64,000 nt of DNA from Pseudomonas sp. H9 (GTDB lineage: Bacteria > Pseudomonadota > Gammaproteobacteria > Pseudomonadales > Pseudomonadaceae). The stretch is taken from NCBI RefSeq assembly GCF_004353925.1, contig NZ_SMOK01000025.1, positions 23,825-87,824 of the forward strand, written 5' to 3'. Made by a program: the position numbers and the translations under genes. Positions 33,616 to 41,902 of this stretch are shown here, one piece after another. The notes below the pieces were generated by a model. That model was not told the DNA's origin and did not search any database. It saw only the letters and a list, made by a program, of their open reading frames with translations. Positions within the stretch are counted from its first letter, which is position 1. The number at the start of each line of letters is the position of its first letter.

Positions 33616-35550
33616 TTATGTATTGAATCGGTTGTCGATCAAGCCCTGAACCACGCTGGGATCAGCCAGCGTCGACGTGTCACCCAGGCTGTCGAGTTCA
33701 TTGCAGGCGATTTTGCGCAGAATGCGGCGCATGATCTTGCCTGAACGGGTCTTGGGCAGCGCGGGTGCCCATTGGATCAGTTCCGGTTTGGCGAAACTGC
33801 CAATTTCCTTGCTGACCAGCGCCAGCAGCTCCTGCTTGAGCGTGTCATCCGGGGTCACGCCGTTCATCGGTGTGACAAAGGCATAGATGCCTTGCCCCTT
33901 GAGATCGTGAGGGTACCCCACTACTGCGGCTTCGGCGATGCTGTCATGCAGTACCAGCGCGCTTTCGACTTCGGCAGTGCCGATACGGTGCCCGGACACG
34001 TTGATCACATCATCGATGCGCCCGGTTATCCACAGGTCGCCATCAGCGTCGCGGCGCGCGCCGTCACCGGTGAAGTAGTAGCCTGGAAGGGGTTTGAAGT
34101 AAGTGTCGATCATCCGTTGCGGGTCGCCATACACGCTGCGGATCTGACCCGGCCAACTGGCCTTGATCGCCAGCATGCCAGCACCGGCACCCTCGATGAG
34201 TTTGCCCTTGTCATCGAGCAACACGGGCTGCACGCCAAACATCGGTTGCGTCGCACAACCGGGTTTGATCCGACGGGTGCCTACCAACGGGCTGATCATG
34301 ATGCCGCCGGTTTCCGTCTGCCACCAGGTATCGACAATGGGGCAGCGCTCCTCGCCCACGGCGTTGAAGTACCACTCCCAGGCTTCTGGGTTGATCGGTT
34401 CGCCGACACTGCCGAGCAGACGCAGGCTTTTGCGTGAAGTGTTCTTCAGGGGGCCCTCACCCTCACGCATCAAGGCGCGCAGGGCGGTCGGGGCGGTATA
34501 AAAAATGTTCACCTTGTGCTTGTCGACCACCTGCCAGAAGCGCGAGGCATCGGGATAGTTGGGCACGCCCTCGTACATCAAGGTGATTGCACCATTGGCC
34601 AGTGGCCCATAGACGATGTAGCTGTGCCCGGTGACCCAGCCCACATCGGCGGTGCACCAGAACACTTCACCTTCACGGTAATCGAACACGGTCTTGAAGG
34701 TCAGGGTGGCTTGCAGCAGGTAGCCGGCGGTGGTGTGCAGCACGCCTTTGGGTTTTCCGGTACTGCCAGAGGTGTAGAGAATGAATAACGGATCTTCGGC
34801 GTCCATTGGCTCGGGAGGGCAGTCATCACTCGCTTGAGTGATTGCCTCGTGGTGCCAGAGGTCGCGATCCTGTTGCCAGTCGATGGTGCCCCCCGTGCGC
34901 TTGATGACCAACACCGTGCTGACATTCGGGCAATTGAGCAGGGCCTTGTCGACATTGTTTTTCAAGGGCACAGTCTTGCCGCCGCGAATACCCTCATCGG
35001 CGGTGATTACCGTGCGACAGTCGGCATCCAGGATGCGATCACGCAGGGCATCGGGAGAAAAGCCGCCGAACACTACCGAATGAATCGCCCCGATACGGCT
35101 GCAGGCCAACATGGCGTACGCCGCTTCCGGCACCATGGGCATGTAGATGCACACTCGATCACCTTTTTTTACCCCGCGTTGTTTGAGCACGTTGGCCAGT
35201 CGGCAGACATGGCGGTGCAGCTCACGGTAAGTAATGATGCTGGAGTCGGCAGGGTTGTCGCCTTCACGAATGATCGCCGCTTGGTCCCCCCGTGTGGCCA
35301 GATGACGATCGATGCAGTTGTAGCTGACGTTGAGCTGAGCACCGGTGAACCAACTGGCCTGGCCGGTTTTCATGTCACTGTGCTGAACACTGCTCCAGGG
35401 TTTAACCCAGTCCAGGGCTTTGGCTTGTTCGCTCCAGAACGCGTCGGGGTCTTCAATCGACTGGCGGTACAGGCGCTGGTATTCGGCCTGGCTCAGTTGC
35501 GCCGCTTTGCTGACGGCATCGGCGTGGGGGTGGGCGCTGAGATCGAACAT
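33616..35550 (-). CDS. acs: Acetyl-CoA synthetase
   Basis: This 644-residue AMP-forming synthetase converts acetate, ATP and CoA to acetyl-CoA. Motifs are YTSGSTGKPKGVLHT (P-loop, near 265), WWQTETGG near 413, YFTGDGARRDADGD near 500, and the C-terminal SGKIMRRILRK carrying the Lys that is commonly acetylated for control. Genes downstream in the same direction (DUF2236, thiolase) may use its product; that link is inference. The upstream spacer to pgi is 86 bp. Confidence 0.97.
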   Translation of the reverse strand: MFDLSAHPHADAVSKAAQLSQAEYQRLYRQSIEDPDAFWSEQAKALDWVKPWSSVQHSDMKTGQASWFTGAQLNVSYNCIDRHLATRGDQAAIIREGDNPADSSIITYRELHRHVCRLANVLKQRGVKKGDRVCIYMPMVPEAAYAMLACSRIGAIHSVVFGGFSPDALRDRILDADCRTVITADEGIRGGKTVPLKNNVDKALLNCPNVSTVLVIKRTGGTIDWQQDRDLWHHEAITQASDDCPPEPMDAEDPLFILYTSGSTGKPKGVLHTTAGYLLQATLTFKTVFDYREGEVFWCTADVGWVTGHSYIVYGPLANGAITLMYEGVPNYPDASRFWQVVDKHKVNIFYTAPTALRALMREGEGPLKNTSRKSLRLLGSVGEPINPEAWEWYFNAVGEERCPIVDTWWQTETGGIMISPLVGTRRIKPGCATQPMFGVQPVLLDDKGKLIEGAGAGMLAIKASWPGQIRSVYGDPQRMIDTYFKPLPGYYFTGDGARRDADGDLWITGRIDDVINVSGHRIGTAEVESALVLHDSIAEAAVVGYPHDLKGQGIYAFVTPMNGVTPDDTLKQELLALVSKEIGSFAKPELIQWAPALPKTRSGKIMRRILRKIACNELDSLGDTSTLADPSVVQGLIDNRFNT

Positions 35551-35636
35551 AGAAGGGCCTGTCCTGATTGTTTTTGTCAGGACAGTGTAGCCGTTGCCCC
35601 TGGCTGCGTTCGTTCAGCCAGGGGCAACGCAGGTGA

Positions 35637-37301
35637 TCAACCGCGGTGACGGCTGCGGAAGAAGTTGATCAGGCCCTGGGTCGAAGCGTCTTCGGCAGCG
35701 TCTTCGATGCCACCGGTCAGGCGCTGGTACACGCCCTTGCCAAGTTCTTTACCCAGTTCCACGCCCCATTGGTCGAAGGCGTTGATACCCCAGATTACGC
35801 TTTGTACGAACACTTTGTGCTCATACATCGCCACAAGCGCGCCAAGGCGGCGTGGGCTGATACGCTCGACCACCAAAGTGTTACTCGGACGGTTGCCCGG
35901 AATTACCTTGTGCGGCGCCAGTTTCTGGATCTCGGCTTCGCTCAGGCCTTTGTCGCGCAGTTCAGCTTCTGCCTCGGTGCGGGTCTTGCCGAGCATCAGG
36001 GCCTGGCTCTGCGACAGGCAGTTGGCGTACAGCCACTGATGGTGGTCGGCAACCGGATTGAAGCTGACGACCGGCACGATGAAGTCGGCCGGGATCAGTT
36101 GCGTGCCTTGGTGCAGCAACTGGTGGTAAGCATGCTGGCCGTTACAGCCGACACCACCCCAGATCACCGGGCCGGTGTCGTGGTTGACCGGGGTGCCGTC
36201 CTGACGAACGCTCTTGCCGTTGGACTCCATGTCCAACTGTTGCAAGTGCTTGGTGATGTTCCGCAGGTAGTGGTCGTACGGCAGGATGGCGTGGCTTTGT
36301 GCACCCCAGAAGTTACCGTACCAGACACCCAGCAGTGCCAGCAGCACCGGCATGTTCTGTTCGAACGGCGCGTTCTGGAAGTGCTGGTCCATGGTGTAGG
36401 CGCCAGACAGCAGCTCTTTGAAGTTGGCGGTGCCGATGGCCAGGGCAATTGGCAGGCCGATGGCCGACCACAGCGAGTAACGACCGCCGACCCAGTCCCA
36501 CATTGGGAAGATGTTCTCTTCGCGGATGCCGAAGGCCACCGCAGCTGCCTTGTTACTCGATACGGCAATGAAGTGTTTGTACAGCTCGGCTTCCGAACCG
36601 CCCTGGGCCAGGTACCAACCACGGGCCGCCTGGGCGTTTTTCAGGGTTTCCAGGGTGTTGAAGGATTTCGAGGAAACGATGAACAGGGTGGTCTCTGCAC
36701 GCAGATTGGCCGACAGTTCGTGGAACTCGCTGCCGTCGATATTGGCCAGGTAGTGGCAGCGTACGCCGCGCTGGGCGTAGGGTAGCAGGGCCTCGGACAC
36801 CAGCTCAGGGCCGAGGAACGAGCCGCCGATACCGATGTTGACCACGTCGGTAATCGGCTTTTCGCTGTAACCACGCCACAGCCCGTCATGGATGCGCCCG
36901 ACCAGCTCAGTGACCTGGTTGAGGACTTTGTGCACCTCGGGCATGACGTTGACGCCATTGACGCTCAGCTTGTCGCCTACCGGGCGGCGCAATGCAGTGT
37001 GCAGTGCCGGACGGCCTTCGGAGGCGTTGAGGATTTCGCCAGCGAACAGCGCTTTGACGGCTTCTTGCAGGCCTACTTCGTTGGCCAGGTTGACCAGCAG
37101 GTCGCGCGTCTGGCTGTTGATGAGGTTCTTTGAATAATCGAGAAACAGTCCGCAGGTGCTCAGAGAAAACTGCTCGAAGCGTTTTGGCTCGGCGTTGAAT
37201 GCGTCGCGCATGCTGAAGTCCTGCATGGCTTCGCGGTGCTGCTGGAGCGCCTGCCAGGCAGGCAAAGCGGTGACATCATGAGGGGTGCGGTAATAAGCCA
37301 T
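35637..37301 (-). CDS. pgi: Glucose-6-phosphate isomerase
   Basis: Starting at the ATG at 37301 (MAYYRTPHDVTALPAWQAL) gives 554 residues, the usual length. The frame extends 13 codons upstream without similarity. Motifs include IGIGGSFLGPELVSEAL near 150, VSSKSFNTLETL near 210, WVGGRYSLWSAIGLPIAL near 265 and GQHAYHQLLHQGTQLIPADF near 385 with the catalytic His. It interconverts glucose-6-phosphate and fructose-6-phosphate, used mainly in the gluconeogenic direction in pseudomonads. It lies downstream of panBC with a 124-bp spacer. Confidence 0.99.
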   Translation of the reverse strand: MAYYRTPHDVTALPAWQALQQHREAMQDFSMRDAFNAEPKRFEQFSLSTCGLFLDYSKNLINSQTRDLLVNLANEVGLQEAVKALFAGEILNASEGRPALHTALRRPVGDKLSVNGVNVMPEVHKVLNQVTELVGRIHDGLWRGYSEKPITDVVNIGIGGSFLGPELVSEALLPYAQRGVRCHYLANIDGSEFHELSANLRAETTLFIVSSKSFNTLETLKNAQAARGWYLAQGGSEAELYKHFIAVSSNKAAAVAFGIREENIFPMWDWVGGRYSLWSAIGLPIALAIGTANFKELLSGAYTMDQHFQNAPFEQNMPVLLALLGVWYGNFWGAQSHAILPYDHYLRNITKHLQQLDMESNGKSVRQDGTPVNHDTGPVIWGGVGCNGQHAYHQLLHQGTQLIPADFIVPVVSFNPVADHHQWLYANCLSQSQALMLGKTRTEAEAELRDKGLSEAEIQKLAPHKVIPGNRPSNTLVVERISPRRLGALVAMYEHKVFVQSVIWGINAFDQWGVELGKELGKGVYQRLTGGIEDAAEDASTQGLINFFRSRHRG

Positions 37302-37425
37302 CGCTGCAGGTTTCCTTATTGCGTGGACTGCCTTGGACACTGAAAACAGCGCTCTGTTTGCAGGCTGATGCCAATTATAGGCATGCAGCCTGCATTACAG
37401 GGAGAGGGCTTGGTTGGCGGCCTTG

Positions 37426-38283
37426 TCAGGCGTTGCCAAGCTCCAGATGCAGGTTGTCGATCAGGCGGGTAGCACCGAGGAAGGCAGCAACCAGAATGAC
37501 CAGATCGCGGTCTTCGGCAGTTGCCGGGTGCAGGCTCAGGGCCTGGCGAATTTCCAGATAGTCGCGGCGGAAACCCGCGCTTTCCAGTTGTTGCTGGCCG
37601 TTAGCGATCAAGGCAGGGTAGTCGCGTTCACCTTGTTCGATCGCATCGGCCATCTGCCGCAGTACCCGATACAGCGTTGGCGCGATGGCACGTTGCTCCT
37701 CGCTCAGGTATCCATTGCGCGATGACAGTGCCAGGCCATCGTCGGCGCGCACGGTGGGCTCGCCAATGATCTGGATCGGCATGTTCAGGTCACGCACCAG
37801 CGCACGGATCACCGCCAGTTGCTGGAAGTCCTTCTGCCCGAACACGGCGAGGTCCGGCTGGACCATGTTGAACAGCTTGCTCACCACCGTTGCCACACCT
37901 TCGAAATGGCCCGGACGGCTGGCGCCGCACAGGCCTTCTGAAAGCTGCGCAACGTTGACGCGGGTCTGGCCGTCCATGCCGTCGGGGTACATCTCTTCGA
38001 CGCTGGGGGCGAACAGCAGGTGGCAGCCGGCCTGGAGCAGTTTCTCCTGATCGGCGGCCAACGTCCGTGGGTATTTGTCGAGGTCTTCGCTAGGGCCGAA
38101 CTGCAGCGGGTTGACGAAGATGCTGGCGACCACGAAATCGACGCGTTGGGCGGCCTTGGTCACTAGTGCAGCGTGGCCGCTGTGCAGGTTACCCATGGTC
38201 GGCACGAAACCGATGCGTTTGCCTTCACTGCGCGCGCGCGCCACGGCGGCGCGCAGTTCGCGTACGGTCTTGACTGTATTCAT
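37426..38283 (-). CDS. panC: Pantothenate synthetase
   Basis: This 285-residue enzyme joins pantoate and beta-alanine using ATP. Motifs are the HIGH-like FVPTMGNLHSGHAALV near residue 25, FVNPLQFGPSEDLDKYPRT near 57, LAVFGQKDFQQL near 145 and the KMSKS-like LALSSRNGYLS near 183. Its ATG overlaps the panB stop by 4 bp, so translation is coupled and the pathway steps are encoded in order. Confidence 0.98.
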   Translation of the reverse strand: MNTVKTVRELRAAVARARSEGKRIGFVPTMGNLHSGHAALVTKAAQRVDFVVASIFVNPLQFGPSEDLDKYPRTLAADQEKLLQAGCHLLFAPSVEEMYPDGMDGQTRVNVAQLSEGLCGASRPGHFEGVATVVSKLFNMVQPDLAVFGQKDFQQLAVIRALVRDLNMPIQIIGEPTVRADDGLALSSRNGYLSEEQRAIAPTLYRVLRQMADAIEQGERDYPALIANGQQQLESAGFRRDYLEIRQALSLHPATAEDRDLVILVAAFLGATRLIDNLHLELGNA

Positions 38284-39080
38284 GCACTGAACCCGTGTTC
38301 GCTGCCTGGGAAGCTGACGTCTTTGACCGCTGTTACATAAGCTTTGAGCGCGCCTTGGATGTCACTCTGGCCGATCATGAAATTCTTTACGAACTTCGGC
38401 ATACGTCCGGTCAGCGACAAGCCCAGCATGTCGTGCAATACCAGGACCTGGCCATCGGTGGCGCTACCGGCACCGATGCCGATCACCGGGATGCTCACCG
38501 CCTGGGTGATCTCCGCCGCCAACTCGCTCGGCACGCACTCAAGCAGCAGCATTGCTGCGCCAGCCTGCTCCAGGGCAATGGCATCGGCGCGCATTTGCCG
38601 CGCCTGGTTTTCCTGACGACCCTGGACCTTGTAGCCGCCGAGGATATTGACGGTCTGTGGGGTCAGGCCCATATGGGCGCACACTGGCACCCCGCGCTCG
38701 GCCAGCAGGCGAATGGTTTCCGCCAACCAGGCGGCACCTTCGACCTTGACCATGTGCGCACCCGCCTGCATCAAGGCGCCGCTGTTGGCGAACGCTTGTT
38801 CAGTGGTGGCACAGGCCATGAACGGCAGGTCGGCGAGGATCAGCGCGCCTTCGTTACCGCGTTTGACGCAGGCAGTGTGGTAGGCCATCTCGGCGTTGGT
38901 CACCGGCAAGGTGCTGTCATGGCCCTGCAGGACCATGCCCAGGGAGTCACCCACCAGCAATATTTCCACGCCGGCACGGCTGGCGGCCTGGGCAAAGGTC
39001 GCGTCGTAGCAGGTCAGCATGGCTATTTTCTCACCCTTGGCCTTGAGGCTCTGCAGGGTGGTCAGGGTTACATCTGGCAT
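38280..39080 (-). CDS. panB: 3-methyl-2-oxobutanoate hydroxymethyltransferase
   Basis: This 266-residue TIM-barrel enzyme makes ketopantoate, the first step of pantothenate synthesis. It begins MPDVTLTTLQSLKAKGEKIA. Motifs are MLTCYDATFAQAASRAG, LLVGDSLGMVLQGHDSTLPVT near 40-60 with the metal ligands, AHMGLTPQ near 135, and the catalytic Glu region LLLECVP near 180. panC overlaps downstream. The 250-bp upstream spacer has repeated GTTAC motifs (see findings). Confidence 0.98.
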   Translation of the reverse strand: MPDVTLTTLQSLKAKGEKIAMLTCYDATFAQAASRAGVEILLVGDSLGMVLQGHDSTLPVTNAEMAYHTACVKRGNEGALILADLPFMACATTEQAFANSGALMQAGAHMVKVEGAAWLAETIRLLAERGVPVCAHMGLTPQTVNILGGYKVQGRQENQARQMRADAIALEQAGAAMLLLECVPSELAAEITQAVSIPVIGIGAGSATDGQVLVLHDMLGLSLTGRMPKFVKNFMIGQSDIQGALKAYVTAVKDVSFPGSEHGFSA

Positions 39081-39303
39081 GAAAAAGAATCCTCATTCAG
39101 GCGCTGTGAAAAACGACTGCGTACAACGCATGTATTCATCTTCTGGAACAGCACATCATCGATTGTGGTGTTTTGGTTGCGACCTGTTCCAGGCCTATAT
39201 ACGCCTTTTTGCGGCGCGCACGCGCCACCGGACGCCTATAGTCGTGAGGGAGGGGGCTGAAGTCAATTACCCTGTTACCGCATTGTTACTAATGCGCTGT
39301 TAC

Positions 39304-39329
39304 GGGCGTTACCGCATGGGGGAACGCCC
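39304..39329 (-). terminator. Possible terminator hairpin after folK
   Basis: GGGCGTT and AACGCCC pair across a 12-nt GC-rich loop, 3 bp from the folK stop. No T-tract follows, so termination is uncertain. The rest of the 39081-39331 spacer shows only a weak -35-like TTGACT on the - strand near 39262. Confidence 0.4.
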
Positions 39330-39331
39330 GG

Positions 39332-39808
39332 TTACAGGCGTTCCAGTCCGACGAACGGGCAATCTGCCAGCAACTGGGTGAGGCTGCGTTGATCAGCCAG
39401 CCGGAAGTCCTGCGGGACCAGTTCGGCCAGCGGATAGAGGACGAAAGGGCGTGCCTGCATGTGGTAATGCGGGACTTTGAGACGCGGAATGTCGATCAGG
39501 TGATCGCCGTACAGCAGGATATCCAGATCGAGGGTGCGCGGCCCCCAGCGTTCTTTTCGCTCGCGGCCTTGTGCGGCCTCGATGGCCTGCAGGTGGTCGA
39601 GCAGGTCCAAGGGCGCCAGAGCGCTGTCGAGGGCTGCCACCGCATTGGTATAGCGCGGTTGGCCGGGTGACAGCGACTCGCTGCTGTAGAAGGCTGAAAC
39701 CGCAGCTACCGTCGTTTCGGGCAGCTCGCGCAGTGCATTGATGGCGCTGCGCAGTTGCTCTTGCGGTTCGTCCAGATTACTGCCCAGGCCGATATACACG
39801 CGTTCCAT
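39332..39808 (-). CDS. folK: 2-amino-4-hydroxy-6-hydroxymethyldihydropteridine pyrophosphokinase
   Basis: This 158-residue kinase (MERVYIGLGSNLDEPQEQL) makes the pterin pyrophosphate used by FolP. The signature is RWGPRTLDLDILLYGD near residues 86-101 with the two metal-binding Asp. It follows pcnB with a 2-bp gap on the - strand, the usual pcnB-folK-panBC order of gammaproteobacteria. Confidence 0.98.
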   Translation of the reverse strand: MERVYIGLGSNLDEPQEQLRSAINALRELPETTVAAVSAFYSSESLSPGQPRYTNAVAALDSALAPLDLLDHLQAIEAAQGRERKERWGPRTLDLDILLYGDHLIDIPRLKVPHYHMQARPFVLYPLAELVPQDFRLADQRSLTQLLADCPFVGLERL

Positions 39809-39810
39809 GC

Positions 39811-41202
39811 TTATTCGCCTGCGCCGCCGTCGGCACGCTTGCGCTTGCTCGGGCTGCGTTTACGCTTGCGCGGGCCCGCACTGGTACCGTCTTCACGACT
39901 GCCCAGCTCGCGGATCATGTCGCGCCGCTCACTGTCGTTGCAGTCCTGATAGTCGGTCCACCATTGGCCCAAGCCGTCGGTTTCCTCTCCGGCGCTTTCA
40001 CGCAGCAGCAGGAAGTCGTAACCGGCACGGAAACGCGGGTTGTCGAGCAGTACCTCGGCACGCTTGCCGCTGCGGCGTGGCAGCCGCTCCTGCATGTCCC
40101 AGATCTCGCGAATTGGGAGGGTGAAGCGTTTCGGAATGGCGATGCGCTGGCATTGTTCGCTGATCAGCTCATGAGCTGCCTCGTTCATGGCCGGAATCGG
40201 CGGCATGCCACGGCTTTGCAGACGCAGTGCGCGACCAGGCAAGGCAGGCCACAGCAGAGCGGCAAACAGGAACGCTGGTGTCACCGGCTTACCTTGCTTG
40301 ATGCGCAGGTCGGTGTTGATCAGCGCCTGGCTGATCAGGGTATGGGTGTAGGTCGGGTGTTCTTCCAGTGCTTCGGCACTAGCCGGGAACAGCGGATCGA
40401 ACAGTTGCAGGTCAACCAGCATTTCGAAGGTGTCGGCAGCGTACCCGGAGAGGAATAGCTTGAGCGTTTCTTCGAACAAACGGGCGGCCGGGATCTCGCG
40501 CAGCATCGGCGCCAGTTGGCGGATCGGCTGAACGGTATGCTTTTCGATGCCAAAGTTCAGCTTGGCGGCGAAACGCACGGCGCGCAGCATGCGCACGGGA
40601 TCTTCCTGGTAACGCTGGGTTGGATCACCGATCAGGCGAATCAAACGATTGCGGATGTCGTGAACACCATTGGCGTAATCGAGGATGCGCTCGCTGACCG
40701 GGTCGTAGTACAGGGCGTTGATGGTGAAGTCACGACGTTGCGCGTCTTCTTCCAGGGTGCCATAGACATTGTCACGCAGAATGCGCCCGCTCTCGTTACG
40801 CGAGGAGGTGTGGCTGTCTTCTGCCGCTTCGTTTTCCGGGTGGTTGGCACGGAAGGTCGCGACCTCAATGATTTCGCGACCGAAGTGAATATGCACCAGT
40901 TTGAAACGGCGACCGATGATGCGCGCATTGCGAAACTCGGCGCGGACTTGCTCGGGTGTGGCACTGGTGGCGACGTCGAAGTCCTTGGGGGTGATGCCCA
41001 GGAGTTGGTCACGAACACAGCCGCCCACCAGGTAGGCCTGGTAGCCAGCATTTTGCAGGCGCTCAACGATACTCACCGCATGACGACTGAATTGGCCACG
41101 TTGCAGCGAGTGTTGACCGCTATTGATCACTTCAGGCGTGGTGCGCTTGTGGTGCGCGCCACGTACGGGAGTACGGAACGACTGGAACAGCTTCTTCAGC
41201 AT
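39811..41202 (-). CDS. pcnB: Poly(A) polymerase I
   Basis: Starting at the ATG at 41202 (MLKKLFQSFRTPVRGAHHKR) gives 463 residues. A longer start 17-24 codons upstream is possible, but the extra part is not conserved to my knowledge. Motifs are the nucleotidyltransferase head YLVGGCVRDQLLG with DFDVAT near 75-90, and AQRRDFTINALYYD near 140. A basic, low-complexity tail (GPRKRKRSPSKRKRADG) follows. It adds poly(A) tails to mark RNA for decay. It lies directly downstream of CrcZ, so CbrB-driven readthrough may reach it. Confidence 0.96.
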   Translation of the reverse strand: MLKKLFQSFRTPVRGAHHKRTTPEVINSGQHSLQRGQFSRHAVSIVERLQNAGYQAYLVGGCVRDQLLGITPKDFDVATSATPEQVRAEFRNARIIGRRFKLVHIHFGREIIEVATFRANHPENEAAEDSHTSSRNESGRILRDNVYGTLEEDAQRRDFTINALYYDPVSERILDYANGVHDIRNRLIRLIGDPTQRYQEDPVRMLRAVRFAAKLNFGIEKHTVQPIRQLAPMLREIPAARLFEETLKLFLSGYAADTFEMLVDLQLFDPLFPASAEALEEHPTYTHTLISQALINTDLRIKQGKPVTPAFLFAALLWPALPGRALRLQSRGMPPIPAMNEAAHELISEQCQRIAIPKRFTLPIREIWDMQERLPRRSGKRAEVLLDNPRFRAGYDFLLLRESAGEETDGLGQWWTDYQDCNDSERRDMIRELGSREDGTSAGPRKRKRSPSKRKRADGGAGE

Positions 41203-41319
41203 GGGATGCACTGTTTGAAGGAATGTTCGGCCAAAAACGAAGAATGGCCGCATGATGGGCGGGGATTCTAGCATTTACTGGGGGGATGGTGTAGGCGCTA
41301 GCAAAGCGGGGTGATGCAG

Positions 41320-41696
41320 GGGGAGAAACTACAAGGGGAGCCGAAGCTCCCCAAGAAGTAGTTGCGTGCTCTTATTATTTTTTTGCCGGGCTTCTTGTTT
41401 TTGTTGAGTGCCCTATCCACAAAACGCAAAGCTTGTGGACGATCTCCCTAACCGGGATTCAAGAGCAAACGGATTGCTTTGGTCGCTGAGGTTGCAATGA
41501 TCATGTGATCCAACCAGTTCAGGCTCTGCTTTAGTGCAGTTTTTGTTGTTCTCTGCCTGGTTGTGGGGCAAGCCCCAAAAACAACTCCTCTCCAAAAGAA
41601 TCAGTTAGCTGCGCCTCCGCCGTCTTGTTCTTATTGTGCGTGAGCCGATTCGTCTTATTTTTATTGTCTTTTGCAGTGCTTGTTATTGTTCTTGTA
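41320..41696 (-). ncRNA. crcZ: CrcZ small RNA (antagonist of Hfq/Crc)
   Basis: The region between cbrB and pcnB has no credible gene. On the - strand it carries a sigma-54 promoter, then a CA-rich RNA of about 375 nt with at least five A-rich Hfq/Crc target motifs (AANAANAA type). Examples are AAGAACAATAACAAG near 41680-41693, ACAATAAAAATAAG near 41653-41668, ACAATAAGAACAAG near 41627-41640, AACAACAAAAAC near 41542-41553, and AACAAAAACAAGAAG near 41393-41407. It ends in a GGGGAGC-TTCG-GCTCCCC hairpin at 41335-41352. In Pseudomonas, CrcZ sequesters Hfq/Crc when preferred carbon is absent. The ends are inferred from promoter and hairpin. Confidence 0.9.
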
Positions 41697-41706
41697 CCAA
41701 ACATAT

Positions 41707-41722
41707 AGCAGGTGCCGTGCCA
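41707..41722 (-). promoter_or_regulatory. Sigma-54 promoter of CrcZ
   Basis: On the - strand TGGCACGGCACCTGCT has the -24 element TGGCACG and the -12 element CTGCT at exact spacing, one mismatch from consensus. The start is expected at about 41694-41696. Confidence 0.9.
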
Positions 41723-41781
41723 ACTTTTGCAAACCCCAGTAAAACAAGGGGTTGGAGCAGTTTTGGGGCCCTGGAGGGGCG

Positions 41782-41821
41782 AAAAAAAACCGGGGCTTCG
41801 TTACCGTAAGCCCCGGTTTTT
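41782..41821 (-). terminator. Bidirectional-looking terminator of cbrB
   Basis: ACCGGGGCTT and AAGCCCCGGT form a 10-bp stem with an A-run on one side and a T-run on the other, downstream of cbrB and upstream of the CrcZ promoter. It isolates CrcZ from cbrBA transcription. Confidence 0.85.
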
Positions 41822-41871
41822 GTTACGAGATTGCGGTGAGGTAACAGTTTTTTCACATTTGCCTGTGTTAC
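41821..41871 (-). promoter_or_regulatory. CbrB enhancer sites for CrcZ
   Basis: TGTTAC-N14-GTAACA lies at 41821-41846, which fits the described CbrB target TGTTAC-N(11-14)-GTAACA. A further TGTTAC half-site is at 41866-41871. The sites are about 125-175 bp upstream of the predicted CrcZ start, a typical enhancer distance for an NtrC-type activator. Confidence 0.8.
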
Positions 41872-41902
41872 CGCGTGCTACCCCAAAAAGTGCTGAAAGG
41901 GA

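Noticed and set aside
41413..41595. 60-codon frame inside CrcZ
   Set aside because: There is no ribosome site, and the surrounding sequence is the CA-rich small RNA.
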